Below are positions 15,860 to 21,991 of a stretch of DNA of 21,991 bases, piece by piece. Location of the stretch: positions 1-21,991 of the forward strand of contig JBGVLX010000136.1 in the NCBI GenBank assembly GCA_045124495.1, in the 5' to 3' direction. The DNA comes from RGIG1668 sp045124495. GTDB lineage: Bacteria; Bacillota; Clostridia; Lachnospirales; Lachnospiraceae. Within the stretch, counting starts at the first letter, position 1. The number at the start of each line of letters is the position of its first letter. The notes under the pieces were generated by a model. That model had not been told where the DNA came from, searched no databases, and saw nothing but the letters and a program-made list of their open reading frames with translations. Position numbers and translations under genes: made by a program.

Positions 15860-17173
15860 ATGTTAGCAGACTCTAGTCAATTAATTATATATCGAAATAT
15901 CCGAAATGCAGTTCCATTTGTGGGATTTTTAAAAGTAATTGAGCATTATAAGATAGAGGGAATGGATCAGGAAGTTTTGATTAATACTCTATATGACAGT
16001 GTAAATCAGTTGGTGGAATTAAGTCAGAATCAAAGTTTTTCCGGTAATTTGTGGCATACCTATCTGACGTATCTGATTGCTAACGATGAAAACTCCTTTA
16101 GCCGCTTTTGCGAGAAAAAAGGAAAAGTAGATGGAACCATCAATGAATTGGTACTAAGTGATTTGAAAATCATAAAAAGTCTCTTTGAATTTGACTGGTC
16201 AGAATTGGAAAACAGATTAGGAATCAAAGCCATGAGTATGTTGGAAAATTATGAACCGGCCAATATGCAGGGAATTGTTTTTAATAAAAGAGTCCGGGAT
16301 CGTATCAACGAGTTAAGTGTGAAACTTGCAAAATCAAAAGATGAATACGAACTCTTAGAGCATATCAGTGAATTTTACAATGATTATGGAGTAGGAAAGT
16401 TTGGTTTGCATAAATCTTTCCGTATCGTCCATCAGGGGGAACAGGTAAATATCGAACCTATTACCAATGTGGAACACAAAAAACTAGATGATTTGGTGGG
16501 TTATGAACTTCAAAAGAAACAGTTGGTAGAAAATACCCTTGCCTTTATCAAAGGAGAAAAAGCCAATAATGTATTACTTTTTGGAGACAGTGGAACGGGA
16601 AAATCCACTTCCGTAAAAGCGATTTTAAATGAGTATTTTCCTCAGGGACTTCGTATGATAGAAGTATACAAACATCAATTCCAGGATTTGTCCAATGTAA
16701 TTTCCCAGATTAAAAACAGAAATTACAAATTCATCATCTACATGGATGATTTATCCTTTGAAGAAACCGAGTTAGAATACAAATATCTGAAAGCCATTAT
16801 TGAAGGTGGCCTTGAGAAAAAACCGGACAACGTGTTAATTTATGCGACTTCTAATCGAAGGCATCTGGTAAAAGAAACTTGGAATGATAAAAAGCAGGCA
16901 CCGGATGATGTGCATGGAAACGATGCAAAACAGGAAAAATTGTCTCTTTATGCCCGTTTTGGAGTTACGATTATGTTTGGTTCTCCATCCCAGAAAGAAT
17001 TCTTAGAAATCGTGGATACTCTTGCCCAAAAACGAGGAATTGTCATGGATAAAGAACTACTGCACCAACAGGCGATTCGTTGGGAACTAACCCATGGAGG
17101 GTTTTCCGGACGTGCAGCAGAACAGGTTATTACCCAGGTACTGGCATTACAAAATCTAAAAGAAGAACCATAG
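15860..17173 (+). CDS. DUF815-type AAA+ ATPase
   Basis: A soluble 437-residue protein of the DUF815 AAA+ group, whose cellular role is not established. The first ~220 residues are an uncharacterised helical region. The ATPase core has a P-loop at 242-250 (GDSGTGKST, Lys248), Walker B FIIYMDDLSF with Asp296-Asp297, a sensor-like IYATSNRRHL, and the DUF815 hallmark NDKKQAPDDVHGNDAKQEK before LYARFGVTIMF. The C terminus is a small helical lid (WELTHGGFSGRAAEQ). AGAAGGAAAC stands before ATG 15860. It follows the HD-GYP gene after 55 nt and precedes holA by 87 nt; whether it works with either is unknown. Confidence 0.85.
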   Translation: MLADSSQLIIYRNIRNAVPFVGFLKVIEHYKIEGMDQEVLINTLYDSVNQLVELSQNQSFSGNLWHTYLTYLIANDENSFSRFCEKKGKVDGTINELVLSDLKIIKSLFEFDWSELENRLGIKAMSMLENYEPANMQGIVFNKRVRDRINELSVKLAKSKDEYELLEHISEFYNDYGVGKFGLHKSFRIVHQGEQVNIEPITNVEHKKLDDLVGYELQKKQLVENTLAFIKGEKANNVLLFGDSGTGKSTSVKAILNEYFPQGLRMIEVYKHQFQDLSNVISQIKNRNYKFIIYMDDLSFEETELEYKYLKAIIEGGLEKKPDNVLIYATSNRRHLVKETWNDKKQAPDDVHGNDAKQEKLSLYARFGVTIMFGSPSQKEFLEIVDTLAQKRGIVMDKELLHQQAIRWELTHGGFSGRAAEQVITQVLALQNLKEEP

Positions 17174-17260
17174 ATTTTGTGAAAGCAGATTTTAGGCTCG
17201 TCACAAGAAATAGAAGAAAGGAATAGGATTGTCCGGGTATAGGGATAATCTTTAAGAAAA

Positions 17261-18241
17261 ATGGAACGAATTAATAAAGACATAGAAGCAGGTACATTTT
17301 CACCTTATTATCTGTTATGTGGAGATGAGGATTATTTGAAGTCACAAGCCTTATCGAAACTACAAAAAGCGATTTTAAAAGATGGTATTGATATGAACTA
17401 TACCTGCTTTGAAGGAAAAAAATTTAAATTGGAAGAGTTCATATCTTTTGGACAGACCTTGCCCTTTTTCGCAGAATATCGTCTTGTGGTTTTAAAAGAT
17501 ACCGGTTTTTTCAGTGAAAATTGTGACAGTTTTATTGAAGCATTAAATTCTATTGCACCTACTACCATCGTGATATTTGTAGAGTCTGACAATGATAAAC
17601 GAAATCGGCTTTATAAACTGGTAAACGCAAAAGGTTATGTCAGCGAACTGAAAACTCCGGATGAGAAACAACTTCTAACATGGCTGAAAAGTAAATTTAT
17701 AGAAGAAAAAAAGAGAATTTCTGACGCAGATATTATGTATTTTTTGGAATGTGTCGGAAAAGATATGAATCTTCTAAAAAATGAAATGGAAAAGCTTTGC
17801 TGTTATCTGGCAGATAAAGAAGTAATCACCAGAAAAGATATGGATGAGGTTATGATATTTCAGGTAGAAGGTAAGATGTTTGACATGTTAACTGCCATTG
17901 GAAAACGAAACAAACACAAGGCCTTAGAGCTTTATCATGATTTAATTGCTGTGAAAGAGCCAGTTATGAAACTCTTTATCATGCTAGAAAGGCAGTTTAA
18001 TCTCATTCTGGAAATTAAATCAGCAAAGGAAAAAGGTGTTTCTAATGATGAAATAGCAAAAAAAGCAGGGATTCGTCCTTTTTTAGTGGGAAAAACCATG
18101 GAACAGGCGAAACAGTTTGAAAAAGCAGAGCTGATTGCTATTTTAGAAGAATGTGCTGAAATGGACAAAAAAATAAAATCCGGCATGATAAAAGACCAGA
18201 TTGCACTAGAACTTCTGATTGTGTCCTTTTCCTCAAAATAG
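17261..18241 (+). CDS. holA: DNA polymerase III delta subunit
   Basis: Subunit of the clamp loader that opens the beta sliding clamp at the replication fork. The 326 residues are a typical length. The N-terminal degenerate AAA+ fold shows YLLCGDEDYLKSQALSKL, where family members have a GxExYL motif without a working P-loop, followed by RLVVLKDTGFF. The C-terminal half has the RKDMDEV and FDMLTAIGKRNKHKALELYHDL helices of the domain II-III junction. The ATG at 17261 has only a weak ribosome site (AAGAAAA directly upstream), so the level may be low or coupled to upstream translation. Its placement between a com gene block and rpsT matches the position of holA (yqeN) in Bacillus. Confidence 0.92.
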   Translation: MERINKDIEAGTFSPYYLLCGDEDYLKSQALSKLQKAILKDGIDMNYTCFEGKKFKLEEFISFGQTLPFFAEYRLVVLKDTGFFSENCDSFIEALNSIAPTTIVIFVESDNDKRNRLYKLVNAKGYVSELKTPDEKQLLTWLKSKFIEEKKRISDADIMYFLECVGKDMNLLKNEMEKLCCYLADKEVITRKDMDEVMIFQVEGKMFDMLTAIGKRNKHKALELYHDLIAVKEPVMKLFIMLERQFNLILEIKSAKEKGVSNDEIAKKAGIRPFLVGKTMEQAKQFEKAELIAILEECAEMDKKIKSGMIKDQIALELLIVSFSSK

Positions 18242-18277
18242 GACAAGTGATTGCGAAACTGCCAAAACTACAAGCCG

Positions 18278-18315
18278 AACGCAGCGAAAGCGTGCCTGCG
18301 TTGTTTTGTTACTTT
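18278..18315 (+). terminator. Terminator after holA
   Basis: AACGCAG (18278-18284) pairs with CTGCGTT (18296-18302), with an 11-nt loop, followed by GTTTTGTTACTTTT. The T-rich tail, GC-rich stem and position 37 nt after the holA stop fit an intrinsic terminator. Confidence 0.6.
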
Positions 18316-18331
18316 TGAATCCTATAATAAA

Positions 18332-18369
18332 GAAAAGCAACTATCCGGTGAGAGAGATAGTTGCTTTTC
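18332..18369. terminator. Bidirectional terminator between holA and rpsT
   Basis: GAAAAGCAACTATC (18332-18345) and GATAGTTGCTTTTC (18356-18369) form a perfect 14-bp stem with a 10-nt loop. The A-rich and T-rich stem bases plus ATTTTAT on the plus side and TTTATTAT on the minus side allow function in both directions. It lies 15 nt beyond the rpsT stop codon and is the last barrier after holA. Confidence 0.85.
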
Positions 18370-18384
18370 ATTTTATGATTTAAA

Positions 18385-18648
18385 TTAAGCCATCTTAGAA
18401 ACTGCTTTTGATAAACGAGCAACTTTTCTAGCAGCGTTGTTCTTGTGGAACACACCCTTAGAAGCAGCCTTGTTGATTTCAGAAACAGTTAATTTTAATC
18501 TTTCCTGAGCTTGAGCCTTATCGCCAGCAGCGATAGCAGCTTCTAACTTCTTAGTAAGAGTCTTAATCTTAGTTTTGATTACTTTGTTTCTTAAAGTTTT
18601 AGTTTCGATTACAAGAATTCTCTTCTTTGCAGATTTGATATTAGCCAA
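18385..18648 (-). CDS. rpsT: Ribosomal protein S20 (UUG start)
   Basis: Small-subunit protein that binds 16S rRNA early in assembly. The 87-residue product reads (M)ANIKSAKKRILVIE, with the lysine- and alanine-rich helical body and KNNAARKVARLSKAVSK end typical of S20. The start is set at TTG 18648-18646: SD-like AAAGAGGTG (18663-18655) is then six nt away, and MANIKSAKKR is the universal S20 N terminus. A GTG three codons earlier (18657) lies inside that SD and would add SDL. E. coli rpsT also starts with UUG and is translationally autoregulated; the same control here is inference. It is transcribed opposite to its neighbours. Confidence 0.93.
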   Translation of the reverse strand: MANIKSAKKRILVIETKTLRNKVIKTKIKTLTKKLEAAIAAGDKAQAQERLKLTVSEINKAASKGVFHKNNAARKVARLSKAVSKMA

Positions 18649-18699
18649 ATCGGACACCTCTTTCTTAAATGATTATAGTTTTATAGATACTTTGTTTTC

Positions 18700-18729
18700 A
18701 TTATATCGGACACGGACAATTAATGTAAA
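18700..18729 (-). promoter_or_regulatory. rpsT promoter P2 (proximal)
   Basis: On the minus strand TTTACA (18729-18724), an 18-nt spacer and a perfect TATAAT (18705-18700). Transcription would begin near 18693, about 45 nt before the TTG start. Confidence 0.7.
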
Positions 18730-18740
18730 CATACTATTAA

Positions 18741-18769
18741 ATAATAGCGAACAGCTGGCGTATTGTCAA
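18741..18769 (-). promoter_or_regulatory. rpsT promoter P1 (distal)
   Basis: On the minus strand a perfect TTGACA (18769-18764), a 17-nt spacer and TATTAT (18746-18741). This is one of the best sigma-A matches in the window and would give a leader of about 85 nt. With P2 it forms a tandem pair 41 bp apart, suited to heavy, growth-linked expression of a ribosomal protein. Confidence 0.8.
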
Positions 18770-19099
18770 TAGTTTTTTTATAGATAATGGGAAAATTTTG
18801 TCGTTGTTTTTTGGTAGAATTTACGACAAAGAAGTCAAAATGGGAAATCCTAACTTTGATTCAGGAAGATTTTTTTAGAATCTATGAATTTATGCACAGT
18901 TACTGTATGAAAAAAATCTTTTATGGAAATCCTATTAAATATGAAAATCAACGGGAGCACAAAGTCCGGAACAATTCGTAGGTATTATATGATCAAAATA
19001 TCTTATGACCATAACATTATATAATATGTACCGTGTTGCTGTTGACATAAAAATGTAATGATACAATTTAATAAGAAATACCAGGAATAAATGTAGAGT
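18770..19099. other. Gene-free stretch with inverted repeats
   Basis: About 330 nt upstream of gpr with no supported gene; a 64-codon open frame at 18787 has no ribosome site. It holds an 8-bp inverted repeat TTTGTCGT (18797-18804) / ACGACAAA (18823-18830). It also has an 11-bp inverted repeat AAGATTTTTTT (18866-18876) / AAAAAAATCTT (18910-18920) whose loop contains ACAGTTACTGT, and a 10-nt direct repeat GGAAATCCTA (18843 and 18925). The sequence just before gpr has TTGACA (from about 19043) and TACAAT but only 14 nt apart, and I cannot assign a sigma-G promoter with confidence. Confidence 0.5.
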
Positions 19100-19126
19100 A
19101 TGAAGAAATCAGGAGTGGAGGATACC

Positions 19127-20026
19127 ATGGAAAATATCTCAAGAACAGACTTAGCTTTAGAACGAAAAGAAGACGTAAAGGAAGAAGCACTAAAAGGTGT
19201 GATAGTAGAAACTCAAAATCGCAAAGGAAAAGACATTGAAAAAACAACCATCATTATTGAGAATGAAGAAGGAGAAAAAGCACTAGGGAAGCCGAAAGGC
19301 ACCTATATAACGATAGAAAGTGAATCCTTAAGGGAATTTGATGAGGAATATCATAATGAACTGAGTGAGGAATTAAGGGAAACATTAAAATCCTTATTAG
19401 GTGGAACAAAAGAGATTTTAGTAGTAGGTTTAGGAAATCGCCAGATTACACCAGATGCTTTAGGTCCCTTTGTGGTAGATAACCTTTTTATTACAAGGCA
19501 TTTAAACCGGGAAGGAATTTTAAATACTTATTATGATATCAGTGCCATTGCCCCCGGAGTAATGGCACAAACCGGAATTGAAACTGGAGAAATCATAAAG
19601 GGGGTATTAAAGGAATCAAAAGCGAAAGCCCTCATCGTGATTGATGCATTGGCGGCAAGAAATACAGAAAGATTAAATAAAACCATTCAGATTTCTGATG
19701 CAGGCATCTGCCCCGGGGCCGGGATAGGAAATAACAGGGTTCCTATTAATAAAGAAACCATGGGAGTGAAAGTGATTGCCATAGGCGTTCCTACGGTAAT
19801 TGCCGTGCCTTCCATTGTAAATGATTCCATGGGGAAAATGTTAGAAGCGTTAGACCGGATGGATGCGAAAAAAGTATTAAAGAAATTTACGGAGGAAGAA
19901 CGATATCGTCTTGCCTGTGAAATACTAGAACCCTACTTATCAGAAATGTTCGTAACTCCAAAAAACATTGATGAAGCAGTAAAAAGAATCAGCTATACCA
20001 TTTCAGAAGCCATTAACCAGATGTAA
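19127..20026 (+). CDS. gpr: Germination protease GPR
   Basis: Aspartate-type endopeptidase (family A25) that degrades small acid-soluble spore proteins during germination. It is made in the forespore as a zymogen. The 299-residue product opens MENISRTDLALE and contains VVGLGNRQITPDALGP with Asp110 and ALIVIDALAAR with Asp173, matching the two conserved aspartate blocks of the family, plus PGAGIGNNR and GVPTVIAVPS. ATG 19127 is chosen because GGAGG (19117-19121) is five nt upstream and MENIxRTD is the family start; an in-frame ATG at 19100 has no such site. By analogy with Bacillus, where the propeptide is cut after RTD, the propeptide here would be only eight residues (inference). spoIIP follows after 149 nt. 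Expected regulator is sigma-G. Confidence 0.94.
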   Translation: MENISRTDLALERKEDVKEEALKGVIVETQNRKGKDIEKTTIIIENEEGEKALGKPKGTYITIESESLREFDEEYHNELSEELRETLKSLLGGTKEILVVGLGNRQITPDALGPFVVDNLFITRHLNREGILNTYYDISAIAPGVMAQTGIETGEIIKGVLKESKAKALIVIDALAARNTERLNKTIQISDAGICPGAGIGNNRVPINKETMGVKVIAIGVPTVIAVPSIVNDSMGKMLEALDRMDAKKVLKKFTEEERYRLACEILEPYLSEMFVTPKNIDEAVKRISYTISEAINQM

Positions 20027-20175
20027 GAAGGCTAAGATTGACTGTGATTTTTGGTATCATAATTTTATGTACCCTGGAATATAAATAATTGTGACAATTC
20101 TTAAGAGTGAGAAGTGTTAAAAAGTCATATTTGCAACCTATTGGACTGACTATTTAAGCTAAAGGAAGGGATATC

Positions 20176-21231
20176 ATGAGGAAACACCATTATGTAAAAA
20201 TCGGGAAAAAAATCATGATACTTCTTCTTTTTTTTGTGATATTTTTAGAGGAAATAAGTCAGGGGATTCCGGATTTTCTGGTAGATCAGATGTTTCCGTA
20301 TTTTACAAATGATGCAAAAGCAAGCGATACAAGCCTGCTTTCCATGCTGATATTAAAAGAAAATGTAACCAAGGAAGAAGAAAAAAATACAACAGAATTA
20401 GCAGAAAATACGGAGGCACCGGTGATGGAAGAAGTTGAAGAGACGGTTTCCGTTTCAAATCCTGTGGTTTACAATCGGGCAGATTTGGAAAGCTACGATT
20501 TTTTATTGTCCAATTTCTATCTGGTAGACAGTACCACAACCATAACCCAGAATGAATTAAATGGTGCCCGGCTTTTAGATATGGATCTTACGGTTAATTT
20601 GGAAGGAACTGAGCCCAAAATACTGATTTACCATACTCACGGAAGTGAGGAGTTTGCTGACAGCAGGCCGGGGGTGGTAGAGGATACGGTAATTGGCGTA
20701 GGAGATGAACTTGCTAGAATTCTGGAGGAGGAATATCAGATTGCAGTTTATCATGACAGAACGATTTATGACCAGGTAAACGGTAAACTGGACCGGAATA
20801 AAGCCTACGAAATGTCAAGGGAAGGTGCGCTGAACATTTTGAAACAATACCCTTCCATAGAAGTAGTCATTGATTTACACAGGGATGGAGTGAACGAAAA
20901 TACCCGTCTGGTTACCAATGTGAATGGGAAGCCTACAGCTAAAATTATGTTTTTTAATGGAATGAGCCGAAGTGCTACGAATGGGGATATTGACTATTTA
21001 TATAATCAATACAAACAACAAAATCTGGCATTTTCCTTGCAGATGCAGTTAAAAGCGAAATCTTATTTTCCGGATTTTGTCCGAAAGATCTATTTAAAAG
21101 CCTATAAATATAATCTGGATTTAAAACCACGGGCTGTCTTGGTAGAAGTAGGAGGTCAGACTAATACATTGGAAGAGGCAAAAAATGCCATGGAACCTTT
21201 TGCAAAAATTTTAGTAGAGGTGTTGAGTTAA
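20176..21231 (+). CDS. spoIIP: Stage II sporulation protein P
   Basis: Peptidoglycan amidase and endopeptidase of the SpoIIDMP engulfment complex, acting outside the mother-cell membrane. The 351 residues have an N-terminal membrane anchor (about 12-28, IMILLLFFVIFLEE), a low-complexity acidic linker (about 60-95), then the catalytic domain: IYHTHGSEEF with His153 and His155, VVIDLHRDG, and VLVEVGGQTNT with Glu324, the expected zinc and catalytic residues. AAGGAAGGG precedes ATG 20176. The gpr-spoIIP-lepA order is as in Bacillus. Sigma-E control is expected from the family, but I could not identify a clear matching promoter in 20027-20175. Confidence 0.95.
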   Translation: MRKHHYVKIGKKIMILLLFFVIFLEEISQGIPDFLVDQMFPYFTNDAKASDTSLLSMLILKENVTKEEEKNTTELAENTEAPVMEEVEETVSVSNPVVYNRADLESYDFLLSNFYLVDSTTTITQNELNGARLLDMDLTVNLEGTEPKILIYHTHGSEEFADSRPGVVEDTVIGVGDELARILEEEYQIAVYHDRTIYDQVNGKLDRNKAYEMSREGALNILKQYPSIEVVIDLHRDGVNENTRLVTNVNGKPTAKIMFFNGMSRSATNGDIDYLYNQYKQQNLAFSLQMQLKAKSYFPDFVRKIYLKAYKYNLDLKPRAVLVEVGGQTNTLEEAKNAMEPFAKILVEVLS

Positions 21232-21255
21232 AATGTGAATGGGTTTATTTTTTTA

Positions 21256-21284
21256 ATGACTTTTTAGGTACAATATGTTATGAT
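21256..21284 (+). promoter_or_regulatory. Possible promoter of lepA
   Basis: ATGACT (21256-21261) and TATGAT (21279-21284) with a 17-nt spacer; 4 of 6 and 5 of 6 consensus matches. It would free lepA from the sporulation-specific expression of spoIIP. Confidence 0.45.
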
Positions 21285-21335
21285 AAAACGAGTTGTGAGC
21301 ATAATTAAGAGAGAATTTAACATACGGAGGAAACA

Positions 21336-21991
21336 ATGTCGAATATAGATCAAAGCAAAATTAGAAATTTTTGTATCGTTGCCCATATTGACCACGGAAA
21401 GTCCACATTGGCAGACCGCATCATTGAAAAGACCGGATTATTGACCAGCAGAGAAATGCAGGCACAGGTACTTGACAATATGGAGTTAGAGAGAGAAAGA
21501 GGAATCACCATCAAGGCACAGACTGTGCGTATTATATATAAAGCAAAAGACGGAGAAGAATATATTTTTAATCTCATTGATACCCCGGGACACGTGGATT
21601 TTAACTATGAGGTATCAAGGAGCCTTGCAGCCTGTGAAGGTGCTATTCTGGTAGTTGATGCAGCCCAGGGAATCGAGGCGCAAACCTTAGCGAATGTATA
21701 CCTGGCATTGGATCATGATTTAGAGGTGTTTCCGGTTATTAACAAGATAGATTTGCCAAGTGCAGATCCGGAACGTGTAAAAAATGAAATTGAGGATGTC
21801 ATTGGAATCGAAGCCCAGGATGCCCCACTCATATCCGCTAAGACAGGACTAAACATTGAAGATGTGTTAGAAGAAATCGTGGCCAAGATACCGGCTCCCA
21901 CAGGAGATAAAAACGGTCCTTTAAAAGCACTTATTTTCGACAGCATCTATGATGCGTATAAAGGTGTTATTGTATTCTGCAGAATCAAAGA
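21336..21991 (+). CDS. lepA: Elongation factor 4 (LepA), 3' end cut by window
   Basis: Ribosome-associated translational GTPase that promotes back-translocation or aids initiation. The first 218 codons of about 600 are present. The G-domain shows G1 AHIDHGKST (16-24), switch I/G2 RERGITIKAQT, G3 DTPGHVDF, and G4 NKIDLP. The N terminus SNIDQSKIRNFCIVAHIDHGK is the LepA form and separates it from EF-G and TypA. ATG 21336 has CGGAGGA at 21325-21331. The frame remains open at the window edge. It lies 104 nt after spoIIP, with a possible promoter of its own. Confidence 0.95.
   Translation, partial: MSNIDQSKIRNFCIVAHIDHGKSTLADRIIEKTGLLTSREMQAQVLDNMELERERGITIKAQTVRIIYKAKDGEEYIFNLIDTPGHVDFNYEVSRSLAACEGAILVVDAAQGIEAQTLANVYLALDHDLEVFPVINKIDLPSADPERVKNEIEDVIGIEAQDAPLISAKTGLNIEDVLEEIVAKIPAPTGDKNGPLKALIFDSIYDAYKGVIVFCRIK

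Noticed and set aside
18787..18981. 64-codon frame upstream of gpr
   Set aside because: No Shine-Dalgarno before the ATG, no recognisable domain, and it runs through the inverted repeats of the intergenic region.
19043..19068. TTGACA plus TACAAT as a sigma-A promoter for gpr
   Set aside because: The spacer is only 14 nt, well short of 16-18, and gpr is expected to depend on sigma-G.
1..21991. Mobile elements, CRISPR arrays, tRNA or rRNA genes
   Set aside because: No transposase or integrase motifs, no regularly spaced repeats and no tRNA or rRNA signatures were seen in any part of the window.

Overview
The window is a low-GC chromosomal segment from an endospore-forming Firmicute of the Clostridia, most likely Lachnospiraceae-like. 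The evidence is AT-rich DNA, strong AGGAGG-type ribosome binding sites, sporulation genes (gpr, spoIIP, a GerMN lipoprotein), and the Firmicute gene order comE - holA - rpsT - gpr - spoIIP - lepA. I see no mobile element, CRISPR array, tRNA or rRNA. The genus is an inference; no ribosomal RNA is present to fix it.

Region 1 (1-3548) is arginine biosynthesis. A 5'-complete, 3'-cut argG on the minus strand diverges from argB-argD on the plus strand. The roughly 290 bp between them holds a promoter for each direction, ArgR-type operator sequences (two boxes 21 bp apart plus weaker ones), and an inverted 15-nt repeat that supplies the -35 element of both promoters. Region 2 (3624-4886) is an orphan solute-binding lipoprotein with no permease beside it.

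Region 3 (4975-11164) starts at a good sigma-A promoter and runs comEA (as a lipoprotein, TTG start), an OmpR-type response regulator, a membrane histidine kinase, a lipoprotein with two GerMN domains, and comEC. The DNA-uptake genes comEA and comEC therefore bracket a regulator-kinase-GerMN lipoprotein set that resembles actinobacterial MtrA-MtrB-LpqB. A perfect 14-bp hairpin lies just before comEC.

Region 4 (11448-17173) holds a hybrid histidine kinase with its own receiver and HPt domain, a 7TM-PAS-HD-GYP-receiver protein (predicted cyclic-di-GMP phosphodiesterase), and a DUF815-type AAA+ ATPase. The first two could form a phosphorelay that ends in second-messenger hydrolysis. Region 5 (17261 to the end) returns to the conserved backbone: holA, a shared bidirectional terminator, rpsT on the minus strand with tandem promoters and a UUG start, a 480-nt gene-free stretch, gpr, spoIIP and the 5' third of lepA.

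The main structural reading is that two signalling modules (regions 3 and 4) sit inside a gene order that in Bacillus subtilis runs nearly uninterrupted from comEA to lepA. No completely new gene system is evident. The most promising leads are the embedded signalling modules and the intergenic structures.
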